Source of the DNA: an uncultured Alphaproteobacteria bacterium
GTDB lineage: Bacteria; Pseudomonadota; Alphaproteobacteria; HIMB59; GCA-002718135
Length of the DNA stretch: 64,000 bases
Direction: 5' to 3'
Assembly: GCA_902596365.1 (NCBI GenBank)
Contig: CACJTT010000003.1
Coordinates: 30,743 to 94,742, forward strand
In this document: piece by piece, positions 36,866 to 46,811 of the stretch
Layout of the letters: every line of letters begins with the position of its first letter
How positions within the stretch are numbered: the stretch's first letter is position 1
Made by a program: the position numbers and the translations under genes
Notes under the pieces: model-generated
The model's input: the letters and a program-made list of their open reading frames with translations, nothing else
Told to the model about the DNA's origin: nothing
The model's database searches: none

Positions 36866-37995
36866 TGTGAAGATTTTGGATTGAATATCTCAGGTTTTTC
36901 ATTCGGGAAAGATTCAACATACAATGATTGGCTAGGGAAAGCAAAGCCAGCTTTGTTTGATTCAACTATCTCTATAATAGAAACTGCTAACTCTTCCTTA
37001 ATTCTTAAAAATTCTGGCCAATCATTTGTAACAGTAAATGCCTGGACTAACATGTCTATTGAGCTATCAGAAAAACTATCTACCCGAACAAAAAAACCAC
37101 TATTTTCGTTTTTTGCAAAATCTTTATTCTCTGTAATTAATTTAGTTATTTGATCCCTAATTTTTTTTAGTTGATCAATATTAGTTTTGTATTCAAGTCC
37201 TATCAGCCATCGAATTCGTCTATGATGTCTTCTTGAGTAGTTAGTTACAGATTGTTCAGCAAATTTATAATTAGGTATCATCACTGGTGTTGAATCAAAT
37301 CGTCTAACTAAAGTTGATCTGAAACCTATTTGTTCTACTACACCCTCAACTTCATTAGATACTAAAATTACATCACCTATAGTAAATCTTTTTTCCATTA
37401 AAATCATTATACCACTGATTAGATTTTTAAATAAATCTTGCGCCCCCAACGCTACCGCAACACCGAACAATCCTAATCCAGCTATAACAGGTCCAACCTT
37501 AATCCCCCAAAGTTCTAAAACAGCAACAATTCCAAGAACAATAATAATTATTTCTAATCCTTTTAAAGTCCAATTAACAAGTGGTTTAGATATTTTATCT
37601 TCAAAATTCTTAACAATGTAAGAAAATGGAATAACTAGTTGATGAAGTAACCAAAAAATAAAAACCGTAATTAGGGTTCGATTTAATAAATCTATAAAAT
37701 CTTGCACTTCTATTGATAATTCAATGTAAGAGGTTGCAATAAAAAAACCTAAAACGATAGGAAGAAACTTTAACGGTCCCTCAATTACTTCTACAACAGT
37801 GTTATCAATTTTAGTTGAAGTTCTTTTTACCAGTTTATTTAATTTACTTATGATAAATCTAGCAAATAACCTGCGTAAAACATAAAATATTAGAAATATA
37901 ATAAAACCTATTATGATTTCAGAAGCATTTAGACCAAAAATACCATTATTCCATACTTCTAAAAAAAGTTCCTTAAAACTATTGATAGCTTCCAT
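36862..37995 (-). CDS. mscS: Mechanosensitive ion channel, MscS family
   Basis: Tension-gated channel that releases solutes on osmotic downshock. The 377 residues have four N-terminal helices, then the pore helix GVAVALGAQDLFKNLISGIMILMEKRFTIGDVILV (about 180-215) and the beta domain with VEQIGFRSTLVRRFDSTPVMIPNY. It is longer than E. coli MscS because of the extra N-terminal helices. Co-operonic with an AI-2E family permease; both are membrane stress-linked by inference only. Confidence 0.93.
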   Translation of the reverse strand: MEAINSFKELFLEVWNNGIFGLNASEIIIGFIIFLIFYVLRRLFARFIISKLNKLVKRTSTKIDNTVVEVIEGPLKFLPIVLGFFIATSYIELSIEVQDFIDLLNRTLITVFIFWLLHQLVIPFSYIVKNFEDKISKPLVNWTLKGLEIIIIVLGIVAVLELWGIKVGPVIAGLGLFGVAVALGAQDLFKNLISGIMILMEKRFTIGDVILVSNEVEGVVEQIGFRSTLVRRFDSTPVMIPNYKFAEQSVTNYSRRHHRRIRWLIGLEYKTNIDQLKKIRDQITKLITENKDFAKNENSGFFVRVDSFSDSSIDMLVQAFTVTNDWPEFLRIKEELAVSIIEIVESNKAGFAFPSQSLYVESFPNEKPEIFNPKSSQ

Positions 37996-38015
37996 ATTCT
38001 ATTTATTTATAAGTT

Positions 38016-38564
38016 ATGACTATTAATAACATGAAATTCATTAGATTAATTACTTTTTTATTAATGTTTTTTTATTGGAACACAGGATATGCAAAAAATA
38101 TGACAATATATGATTTTTCCTTTGAAGATATCGATGGAAACTCTGTAGAACTAAATAAATTTGAAGGTAAGCCAATATTTTTGGTAAATACAGCATCAAG
38201 GTGTGGATTTACTCCTCAATATGAAAATCTTCAAAATTTGTTTTTAAATTATAAGGATACAGACTTAACAATATTAGCAATAACAAGTAACTCATTTAAT
38301 CAAGAATATTCTTCAAATGAAGATATTAAAAAAATTTGTTTAGTAAATTATGATGTGGGCTTTGTGACTTCCTCACCATTAAACGTAAAAGGTGATGATG
38401 CGCATCAAATATTTAATTGGTTAAGTAAGGAATATGGAAAAAGTCCTAAATGGAACTTTTATAAATATCTTTTTGATAGAGATGGTAAGCTTAGTTTTTC
38501 ATGGTCTTCTATGACCAAACCTGATAGTTCTAAAATTTTAAGTGAGATAGATAATTTATTATAA
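38016..38564 (+). CDS. gpx: Periplasmic glutathione peroxidase family protein
   Basis: Thiol peroxidase of the GPx family with a Sec signal peptide (hydrophobic 8-20, cleavage near GYAKN), so it acts outside the cytoplasm. The 182 residues keep the catalytic tetrad: Cys63 in NTASRCGFTPQY, Gln96 in NSFNQE, and Trp146-Asn147 in KWNFYKYLFDRDG. The usual NQFGxQEPG loop is one residue short and reads NSFNQEYSS. Cys108 (KKIC) is in the place of the resolving cysteine of thioredoxin-dependent GPx. An internal ATG at 38031 is an equally good start. Confidence 0.9.
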   Translation: MTINNMKFIRLITFLLMFFYWNTGYAKNMTIYDFSFEDIDGNSVELNKFEGKPIFLVNTASRCGFTPQYENLQNLFLNYKDTDLTILAITSNSFNQEYSSNEDIKKICLVNYDVGFVTSSPLNVKGDDAHQIFNWLSKEYGKSPKWNFYKYLFDRDGKLSFSWSSMTKPDSSKILSEIDNLL

Positions 38565-38588
38565 AAAAGCCCCCATAAATGGGGGCTT
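38561..38588 (-). terminator. Terminator of the groESL operon
   Basis: An 8-bp GC-rich stem AAGCCCCC (38567-38574) / GGGGGCTT (38581-38588), loop ATAAAT. On the minus strand it is followed by a run of T residues, which makes it an intrinsic terminator 24 bases after the groEL stop. It lies directly after the gpx stop on the other strand but lacks a plus-strand U-tract. Confidence 0.88.
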
Positions 38589-38612
38589 ATAAAATATAAC
38601 ATCTTTAAATTA

Positions 38613-40289
<1,677 letters not shown>

Positions 40290-40306
40290 TTAATTTCTTA
40301 ATTTAT

Positions 40307-40615
40307 TTATTTTTTCTTTTTTTTATGTGGAGTGATAATTCCCATAATGTCAGATTCTTTCATTATTAAATAATCTTCTCCATTCATTTTAACTTCAGTT
40401 CCTGACCATTTACCAAAAAGAATTTTATCGCCTTTTTTTACATCTAGTGGAACTAATTTTCCTACTTCATCTCTAGCGCCAGAACCAGTTTCAAGCACTT
40501 CACCTTCCATAGGTTTTTCTTGAGCAGTATCAGGAATTATAATTCCACCTGCTGTTTTTTGATCGGATTCTACTCTTCTAACGAGAACCCTGTCATGTAA
40601 TGGTTTAAAGTTCAT
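40307..40615 (-). CDS. groES: Co-chaperonin GroES (10 kDa)
   Basis: Lid of the GroEL chamber. The 102 residues begin [21 protein letters not shown], carry the mobile loop with [13 protein letters not shown], and end [14 protein letters not shown]. The last five lysines extend the usual C-terminus slightly. It is 29 bases upstream of groEL and preceded by a GAGGA ribosome-binding site and a CIRCE element. Confidence 0.98.
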   Translation of the reverse strand: MNFKPLHDRVLVRRVESDQKTAGGIIIPDTAQEKPMEGEVLETGSGARDEVGKLVPLDVKKGDKILFGKWSGTEVKMNGEDYLIMKESDIMGIITPHKKKKK

Positions 40616-40656
40616 ATTTTCCTCAATTTAAATTATTGAAAATTAACATTTTTTTA

Positions 40657-40683
40657 TTAGCACTCTTGCTAATAGAGTGCTAA
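40657..40683 (-). promoter_or_regulatory. CIRCE operator (HrcA site) upstream of groES
   Basis: Perfect consensus inverted repeat TTAGCACTC (40657-40665), nine-base spacer, GAGTGCTAA (40675-40683), 42 bases before the groES ATG. It binds the heat-labile repressor HrcA, whose gene is not in the window. A TTGATA at 40707-40712 on the minus strand could be the -35 box. Confidence 0.97.
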
Positions 40684-40770
40684 TCATTTAAGCATTAAAA
40701 AATTCTTATCAAGCCCAAATATGAAAAAAAAACATTTTTTTTTATATTTTCATATATAAAAACAGCACTT

Positions 40771-41802
40771 ATGAATATTTTTTTTAATGTTTTTTTTAAG
40801 ACTTTAGGGTTTTTTTTTGCAATTTTGCTATTTTTTCTAATAATTATTGGAATATCAACCTATACAAATAGTCAAAGCAATGTTGGATTTAAGTTTATAA
40901 AAGGTGATGAAAAATCTAAAAATTCAATAATTATCTTGGAGATAAATGGGCCTATAATTGAAAGTGATAACTCTTTTAATGATTTAGTTGGCTTTAATTT
41001 TATATCACCTATTAAAGTTCAAAAAAAATTAGAAGAAATTCTTATATTTGATCCCAAAATTTTAATAATTTCGATAAATTCACCTGGAGGGACTGTAAGC
41101 GCATCAAATGAATTATATAATTCCTTTCTAACTTTTAAGAAAAAATCTAAAGCAAGTATAATTTTTCATACTTCTGAAATATTAGCTTCTGGAGGTTATT
41201 GGACTTCTCTTTCAGGAGAAAAAATTTATGCAAGCTATGGATCTATTATTGGCAGTATTGGTGTTAAAGGACCTGATTGGTTTTACTTCAATAAGCCAAA
41301 GCTAATTTCGTCTGGTATTTTAGGACAGACAATAGAAGTAGAAAACGAAATAGAAATTTACTCAACTAATGCTGGTAAATCAAAAGATTTATTTAACTCA
41401 TTTAGAAAACCAACAAATGAAGAGTTAAATCACCTGAGTAGAATGGTTGAAAAAATTAATTCAGATTTTATTCAATTAGTTTCTAAAAATAGAAAGATAG
41501 AGAAAAGCATAATCAAAGATGAGATAGGCGGATTAATTTTTAACTCCTTTCAAGCAAAAAATAATTTTTTAATTGATGATGAAATCAGCTTAGATCAATT
41601 ATTAAATTTAATAATAGAAAAAAATAAATTTGAAGACTTTAAAATTTATAAAAACCACAAAAATAAAGATTTTTTGCTTGATAATCTAATTTCAATTAAT
41701 TTTATGAAAAAACAAAATATTGGAAATAATTATATTAATATATGCAATAGAATTAAGTCGAATATAGTGAGTATATTATCTTATTCATCAGTTGGTTGCT
41801 GA
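40771..41802 (+). CDS. sppA: Signal peptide peptidase SppA-like S49 protease
   Basis: Membrane-anchored serine protease that degrades cleaved signal peptides. One N-terminal membrane helix (about 8-30) is followed by the S49 domain: INGPIIES, ILIISINSPGGTVSASNELYNSF, the serine loop EILASGGYWTSLSG, and GSIIGSIGVKG, which resembles the lysine region of short SppAs. At 343 residues it is of the short (single-domain) class. The last 100 residues are low-complexity Lys/Asn/Ile-rich. It overlaps the convergent GT61 gene by 22 bases. Confidence 0.88.
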   Translation: MNIFFNVFFKTLGFFFAILLFFLIIIGISTYTNSQSNVGFKFIKGDEKSKNSIIILEINGPIIESDNSFNDLVGFNFISPIKVQKKLEEILIFDPKILIISINSPGGTVSASNELYNSFLTFKKKSKASIIFHTSEILASGGYWTSLSGEKIYASYGSIIGSIGVKGPDWFYFNKPKLISSGILGQTIEVENEIEIYSTNAGKSKDLFNSFRKPTNEELNHLSRMVEKINSDFIQLVSKNRKIEKSIIKDEIGGLIFNSFQAKNNFLIDDEISLDQLLNLIIEKNKFEDFKIYKNHKNKDFLLDNLISINFMKKQNIGNNYINICNRIKSNIVSILSYSSVGC

Positions 41803-42839
41803 ATAGTTTTAATAATTTTATCTATTTCACTGACTTTAAGAATCATGTTCTTATAATAATTACTTTCTTTTAATATTTTCTCATGAATATATTTTTTAGA
41901 TGATTCATTATATTTTTTTACATCTACAGAGTCAGCAATAAATCTATGGTAATTTAAATTACAAAGTTTGCATAATATTTCATATCTTTTTGATAGATTT
42001 AGATCATTTACATTAGTAAACTCAGGAGATATTTCATAAACTTTTGTTCCTGGATTACAAAAAACTATATTCGCCAAACCTGAACCATATGGAGATAAAA
42101 TAATTTTTGCATTAATAAATATATTTATCTGATCTAATATCTCATACTGACTAGTGCTAATAACTTTAAATCCATTTTTTTTTAATTTATCGATTAAATC
42201 CGCTTCATTTAAAATATTTCTATAGTTTGCATCTTCTCTTCTTATATATATTTTTGTAAACTCTGATTTTTTTTTTGGAATAATGTTTCTAATTGATTTT
42301 AATATATTTATTGAAGACAATGTATTTAAAAATTGAGGTATTTTAGAGTCCTCAAATTTATAAAAATCATCATCTAAATACACATAGTTAAATTTTATAT
42401 TTTTTAAACTAAACAAATGTTCCATAAATGATCTAAATTTATTTGATAAATTTCTATGAACCACGATCTTAATTGGGTTTTCATTTTCAAAAAAAATTCT
42501 TGGTAAAAAATGAAACAAATTGGAAAAATAATTATTTCCTGGATTACTTCCAATTACACAACTATCTCTGAAAACTTTTATTTTATTCATCCTGTCTTTT
42601 AGTTTTTTATAAAAAGCTTGAGTGTGATAATGAGATATTGAATTTTTATTAACTCTTACAAACAGTTCATCAAAAGAATTAAAATCTTCAGTTATTGGAT
42701 AGTAGTTGAAAGAATCCAAAAAAAAGTTTCCTTTATAATAAGTGCAACTTTCATTAATATTTTCTAATTTTGCAGTTAAAAAATATTTATTTAAATCTTG
42801 ATTTTTTTCAAGATCAGACAAACTTATATTTTCAATCAT
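41781..42839 (-). CDS. Glycosyltransferase family 61 (DUF563) protein
   Basis: A 352-residue glycosyltransferase with the GT61 C-terminal half: IYIRREDANYRNILNEADLI, a Lys/Ile-rich linker, and ILSPYGSGLANIVFCNPGTKVYEI, where the GSG-x-x-N motif is diagnostic. The N-terminal half (HYHTQAFYK, GSNPGNNYFSNLFHFLPRIFF) also fits. It probably adds a sugar to capsule, LPS O-chain or another surface glycan. It is a lone gene without a polysaccharide cluster, next to a tRNA and near a sulfotransferase, as expected for a variable surface-glycan spot. Confidence 0.88.
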   Translation of the reverse strand: MIENISLSDLEKNQDLNKYFLTAKLENINESCTYYKGNFFLDSFNYYPITEDFNSFDELFVRVNKNSISHYHTQAFYKKLKDRMNKIKVFRDSCVIGSNPGNNYFSNLFHFLPRIFFENENPIKIVVHRNLSNKFRSFMEHLFSLKNIKFNYVYLDDDFYKFEDSKIPQFLNTLSSINILKSIRNIIPKKKSEFTKIYIRREDANYRNILNEADLIDKLKKNGFKVISTSQYEILDQINIFINAKIILSPYGSGLANIVFCNPGTKVYEISPEFTNVNDLNLSKRYEILCKLCNLNYHRFIADSVDVKKYNESSKKYIHEKILKESNYYKNMILKVSEIDKIIKTIQQPTDE

Positions 42840-42900
42840 AATTCTTAATACTACAAAATTTTAAGGATACAAATATTATAGTTAAATATAATAAATAATT

Positions 42901-42977
42901 TGGCGCGCCCGAGAAGAGTCGAACTCCTAACCTCCAGATCCGTAGTCTGGCGCTCTATCCAATTGAGCTACGGGCGC
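42901..42977 (-). tRNA. tRNA-Arg (anticodon ACG)
   Basis: Complete cloverleaf on the minus strand with encoded CCA. The acceptor stem is GCGCCCG / CGGGCGC, the discriminator G, the anticodon stem CCAGA / TCTGG with loop CTACGGA (anticodon ACG), and the T arm AGGAG-TTCGACT-CTTCT. ACG is expected to be edited to ICG and to read CGU, CGC and CGA. Confidence 0.97.
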
Positions 42978-43019
42978 TTTTTTATTTATTAATATATATT
43001 TTATGATTAATATCTACAA

Positions 43020-43601
43020 ATGGTTAATAATATAAAAACACATATAACAATAATAAATTTAATTTTATTCCTTTTTATTAGTTTAAATATTTATGCAAAA
43101 GCTGGTTCAGTAACAGGTTTTAAATTACCAAGATTTGTATCTTTAAAATCAAATGATGTGAACTTAAGAATTGGTCCTAGTGTTAATTATCCTATAATAA
43201 TAAAATATGTCCAAAAAAATTTACCTGTAGAGATAATTGATGAATATGATGTTTGGAGAAAAATACAAGATCATGAAAATAATATAGGTTGGATACATAA
43301 AAGTTTAATTAAAGGTGATAGGTTTATCCTAACTATTAACAAAAATGATAATGTAAAAAATATTTATAATAGACCAAATGGAAAATTGGTTGGAATAATA
43401 AAAAGTAATAATATTTTAAACCTAGAGAAATGTCTTATGGATTGGTGCTATATATCTCACATTGATATAAGTGGCTGGATATCAAAAGATTTCATATGGG
43501 GTATTCATGAAGATGAAATATACAATCAAAGTTTTTATCAGCCCATAACTAACCTATACTGGAAATTTGTTGAGAGAGTAAATTTATTAATTGTTAATTA
43601 A
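43020..43601 (+). CDS. Secreted SH3-domain protein
   Basis: A 193-residue protein with a Sec signal peptide (hydrophobic 10-25, ending IYAKA). It holds two bacterial SH3-like units: LKSNDVNLRIGPSVNYPIIIKYVQKNLPVEII...GWIHKSLI (about 41-97) and a more divergent second unit ending GWISKDFIWGI. Such domains bind peptidoglycan stem peptides, so a periplasmic cell-wall role is likely. Related alphaproteobacterial proteins (PF06347-like) have two such units. It starts 43 bases from the tRNA-Arg 5' end on the opposite strand. Confidence 0.83.
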   Translation: MVNNIKTHITIINLILFLFISLNIYAKAGSVTGFKLPRFVSLKSNDVNLRIGPSVNYPIIIKYVQKNLPVEIIDEYDVWRKIQDHENNIGWIHKSLIKGDRFILTINKNDNVKNIYNRPNGKLVGIIKSNNILNLEKCLMDWCYISHIDISGWISKDFIWGIHEDEIYNQSFYQPITNLYWKFVERVNLLIVN

Positions 43602-43607
43602 AATTGA

Positions 43608-43677
43608 CCTTGTGGCAGGATTCAAACCCGCTAATATTAAATACAAAAAACCTAAATTACACTAAATGGCCTTATAA
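43608..43677 (-). pseudogene. Decayed tRNA-Gln copy (tRNA relic)
   Basis: Within the 185-base spacer after the SH3 gene, the minus strand keeps a T arm GCGGG-TTTGAAT-CCTGC. On the plus strand, GGCAGGATTC at 43614-43623 equals the same block of the intact tRNA-Gln at 44517-44526 region, and ungapped alignment keeps scattered matches further on (CAAAAA and TGGC in register). Cloverleaf pairing in the acceptor and D arms is lost, so it is not a working tRNA. Identity outside the T arm is weak and partly AT-driven. It may be a gene duplicate in decay or the remnant of an attachment site. Confidence 0.55.
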
Positions 43678-43786
43678 ATTTTTTTGAATACAAGCGTTAA
43701 GTTTCTAAAAAAAATAATAAATCTATATCTTAATGTATCAAACAATTTACTTAGCAATAACATCAATTTAATTATAATATAAAAAA

Positions 43787-44434
43787 ATGATTAAATCTAC
43801 TTATGCGGTGTTTAGAAATGCTGAAAATAAAACTCTTATTTATTATCCTTGTCCAAAAAATGGAAATACTTCAGCAAAGCTTTTCTTAGCTAAACATTTA
43901 GGTGTGGAAAATAAGTTTGAATTTTTAGGAGATAAAATACCCAAACATAGATTAAAAGACACTGATCATAAAAAAGAAAATTTAGAAGGTCTATTACCTA
44001 CAAAGCAACGCTTCAGTTTAATGAAAGCAGATCTAAAATGCTGTATAATACGTGATCCTATTGAGCGGTTTATTTCATGTTATAAAAATAGAATTTTATA
44101 CCATAGAGATAAAGAATTTAGAGATTATGATGTTGATGAAGTTTTAACTAGCCTTGAAAATGATAGATTTTACAACACACATTTTTTACCTCAAACATGG
44201 TTTTTGGGATATGATCTAAATTATTATAATTTTTATTGTGATTTAAAAAATATTCATATTTTTGAAAAAAAAATCAATATTTTCTTTGGAAAAAAAATAA
44301 AATTTCCCAAACTGCAAATAGGAGGGGATTCTTCAATTATAAAACTAACTAGTAATCAAATAAAAAGAATTAAAAAAATTTATCACAAAGATTATATTTT
44401 TCTTAATACTAATAAAGAGTCATTTTTGAAATAA
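43787..44434 (+). CDS. Sulfotransferase family protein
   Basis: A 215-residue PAPS-dependent sulfotransferase of the Sulfotransfer_2 type. The 5'-phosphosulfate loop is YPCPKNGNTSAK (20-31) and the 3'-phosphate motif is CIIRDPIERFISCYKNR (86-102), with Arg89 and Ser97 in place. The middle contains FLPQTWFLGYDLNYYNFY, seen in carbohydrate sulfotransferases. It likely sulfates a surface polysaccharide, perhaps with the GT61 enzyme 1 kb away. The gene stands alone between a tRNA-Gln relic and intact tRNA-Gln, and is even more AT-rich than its surroundings, which suggests acquisition. Confidence 0.85.
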   Translation: MIKSTYAVFRNAENKTLIYYPCPKNGNTSAKLFLAKHLGVENKFEFLGDKIPKHRLKDTDHKKENLEGLLPTKQRFSLMKADLKCCIIRDPIERFISCYKNRILYHRDKEFRDYDVDEVLTSLENDRFYNTHFLPQTWFLGYDLNYYNFYCDLKNIHIFEKKINIFFGKKIKFPKLQIGGDSSIIKLTSNQIKRIKKIYHKDYIFLNTNKESFLK

Positions 44435-44505
44435 AAATAATTAAAGTAACTAGTTTTTATTAATAAATAATGATTATAGAATATTATAAATTGTTAACAA
44501 AAATT

Positions 44506-44580
44506 TGGCTGGGGCGGCAGGATTCGAACCTGCGAATGTCGACTCCAAAAACCGATGCCTTACCGCTTGGCGACGCCCCA
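44506..44580 (-). tRNA. tRNA-Gln (anticodon TTG)
   Basis: Complete on the minus strand with encoded CCA. The acceptor is TGGGGCG / CGCCCCA, typical of glutamine tRNAs with a U1-A72 pair; the D arm reads GCCAAGCGGTAAGGC, the anticodon loop TTTTGGA (TTG), and the T arm GCAGG-TTCGAAT-CCTGC. Its 3' end faces the sulfotransferase gene. Confidence 0.97.
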
Positions 44581-44627
44581 AGAAATTTACCCTATACAAT
44601 ATTTATATTAATATAGTCAAATTTCTT

Positions 44628-45458
44628 CTAATTATGTTTAAAGTTATTTTCTCCAACTCTAGACCACAATAATGGAAACCTGTCTTTAAAAATTATTAAA
44701 GAATCTTCTGCTTGCTTTTTTGACTCAAATGCTGAAAAAATACAAGATCCTGTTCCGGTTAATCTTGAAAAAATAACATCAGGAAGGCTTCTCATAAATT
44801 TTAAAAGGCTGTTAATTTCTTTAAATTTATTTTCTAAAATTATTTCAAAATCATTTCCACTATCAGTCTCATTAATTTCGTCTGTATCAAAATTGATGTC
44901 AAAATTTAATTTATCTATATTAATTTGATTATACATTTCTTTTGTAGCACTATTATGTTTTGGCTTAATAATTAGAAAATAATATTTTGGAAAAGATTGT
45001 TTGATTACAACATTTCCTATTTCTCTTATTAATGAATCATGATTACTAACGAAAAAAGGTACATCGGCACCAATTTCAGCAAAATTTTTATTCTTTAAAT
45101 CTTTATAATCTAATTTTTCCAATATCCTTATTACAGCAGCAGCATTTGATGATGCCGATCCAAGACCAGACATAATGGGTATGTTTTTTTTAATTGTAAA
45201 ACAATAATTTGGTTTAGGTAAATTAAGTTTAGAGAAAATTTTTTCTACTATACAGTCTTTAAATCTTTTATTTGTAGGAGAAAAATCACCTATGTAATTT
45301 ACACTAAATTTAGAGTCCTTTTTTGCAATTACTTCATCAAATATATTTATTAAAGTTAATCCACTTCTTAAATTATGATATCCATCATTTCTTTTAGTTA
45401 TTATTTTTAAAAATAAATTAAGTTTTGCCGGTGATAGTTCAATAAATTCAGCTGGCAT
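44628..45458 (-). CDS. ispE: 4-diphosphocytidyl-2-C-methyl-D-erythritol kinase
   Basis: GHMP-family kinase of the non-mevalonate isoprenoid pathway. The 276 residues show LSPAKLNLFLKIITKRNDGYHNL, the glycine-rich ATP loop PIMSGLGSASSNAAA, ADVPFF, and the third motif SRLTGTGSCIFSAFES. Coupled to the upstream TPR gene (11-base overlap). IspH at 62.7 kb is another enzyme of the same pathway. Confidence 0.94.
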   Translation of the reverse strand: MPAEFIELSPAKLNLFLKIITKRNDGYHNLRSGLTLINIFDEVIAKKDSKFSVNYIGDFSPTNKRFKDCIVEKIFSKLNLPKPNYCFTIKKNIPIMSGLGSASSNAAAVIRILEKLDYKDLKNKNFAEIGADVPFFVSNHDSLIREIGNVVIKQSFPKYYFLIIKPKHNSATKEMYNQINIDKLNFDINFDTDEINETDSGNDFEIILENKFKEINSLLKFMRSLPDVIFSRLTGTGSCIFSAFESKKQAEDSLIIFKDRFPLLWSRVGENNFKHN

Positions 45459-46761
45459 TGTATTTTCTTAATTTTATTTCAATTTTTTCAATAATCTTAT
45501 CTTCTGGAGTAGCTAAATCTTTAGCCTGTTTCCAAAAATAAGCTGCCTCTCTTTTTCTATTCATAGCAAAATAAATATCTCCAAGATGATCTAAAGAAAT
45601 TGCCTCACCTGGAACCATATCAATAACTTCTTCCATTAATTCAGCTGCCTTTACAAAATCTTTTTTCTTAAAGTATGCCCAAGCTAAACTATCTAAAATG
45701 TAGTGGCTGTCAGGATTTGCGTTATAAGCATCTGTTAACATAACAAAAGACTCATCGATTTTCATATCCCTTTCAATCCAACCATATGCTAAATAATTTA
45801 ATACATTTGGTGAGTTGCTTTTTAATTGAAGAGATTGTAAGAAATCTTTTTCAGCTTTTTGCCAATTATCAGATTGTTCATAACAAATTCCACGCAAATA
45901 AAATATATACCAAATATCGTTAGAATTATTTTTTATTAGTTCAGAATATATATTAATAGCTAAATTATATTTTTTTTTCACTCGGTAAAAATCAGCTAAT
46001 ATTTTTTTTAATTCAAAATCTTGATTATTTTTTTTAACAATTTCAATAATTTTATTTTCTGCATCATTAAAAACATTTTCTTCAGAAGAATTAAATGCAA
46101 TATTTCTTTGTGCATCTAAAAATAAATTATTATTTTCAGGTATTTTTAAATATGTTGCCTCAGCAAAAAAATAATCTTCAATTAACTGCAATAATTGTCC
46201 TTTAATATAAAGCGCTTCATAGTTTTCATTATTTATGAGAATAGAAAGTGTGGTATAAAATAGTAAAAAATTATAGTTATGAGAATAGTTGTCATCTGTA
46301 GTTGCATAAGATGATCTTACTATTTCAAGTAAAGAATTACTGATACTAGATTGGGTTTTGATTGTATCATTTAGGAAAAAAATAAATTCATATAAATTAT
46401 TTTTATTGCCAGCACTATCTAAGCGAAGAGCATGTATTTCACTTTCATTTTTACTATTATATGCTTTTACCATGCTTACTAATTTTGCTTCTTGACTGTC
46501 AGGATTAGTTATTAAGATTTTTTTTGCAATTTTTTCGGCAAGAATTATATTTTCTGTAACAACTGCAGAAATAAGCTCATCAAGATAATCATACTTATAG
46601 TCTTCATTTGTATTGACACTATATTCATGAAGAACTTGAGCAAAGTCATAATTGTTAAAAGCAGTTTGCGAAATCAAGAATGATGCGCTATTTGATGCTA
46701 AAATTGTTTTAGAAAACAAGAAGATATAAAGATAAATGAAGGCTTTATAGTTTTTTATCAT
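45448..46761 (-). CDS. Secreted tetratricopeptide-repeat protein
   Basis: TPR protein of 437 residues with an N-terminal signal peptide (YLYIFLFSKTILAS). Repeats of the 34-residue TPR pattern are clearest in the C-terminal half: IYSELIKNNSNDIWYIFYLRGICYEQSDNWQKAEKDFLQ, PNVLNYLAYGWIERD, YILDSLAWAYFKKKDFVKAAELME, and ISLDHLGDIYFAMNRKREAAYFWKQA. ATG at 46761 is used; a TTG two codons earlier is weaker. In many alphaproteobacteria the same TPR protein precedes ispE. The role is unknown, probably a periplasmic scaffold. Confidence 0.88.
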   Translation of the reverse strand: MIKNYKAFIYLYIFLFSKTILASNSASFLISQTAFNNYDFAQVLHEYSVNTNEDYKYDYLDELISAVVTENIILAEKIAKKILITNPDSQEAKLVSMVKAYNSKNESEIHALRLDSAGNKNNLYEFIFFLNDTIKTQSSISNSLLEIVRSSYATTDDNYSHNYNFLLFYTTLSILINNENYEALYIKGQLLQLIEDYFFAEATYLKIPENNNLFLDAQRNIAFNSSEENVFNDAENKIIEIVKKNNQDFELKKILADFYRVKKKYNLAINIYSELIKNNSNDIWYIFYLRGICYEQSDNWQKAEKDFLQSLQLKSNSPNVLNYLAYGWIERDMKIDESFVMLTDAYNANPDSHYILDSLAWAYFKKKDFVKAAELMEEVIDMVPGEAISLDHLGDIYFAMNRKREAAYFWKQAKDLATPEDKIIEKIEIKLRKYNAS

Positions 46762-46811
46762 TTGCAAATAATTTAATATATCTTATCAAAAATAATTAAT
46801 TTAATTTTTTA

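Noticed and set aside
42901..42977. tRNA-Arg as a second integration site for the GT61 gene
   Set aside because: No partial tRNA-Arg copy was found on the far side of the GT61 gene.
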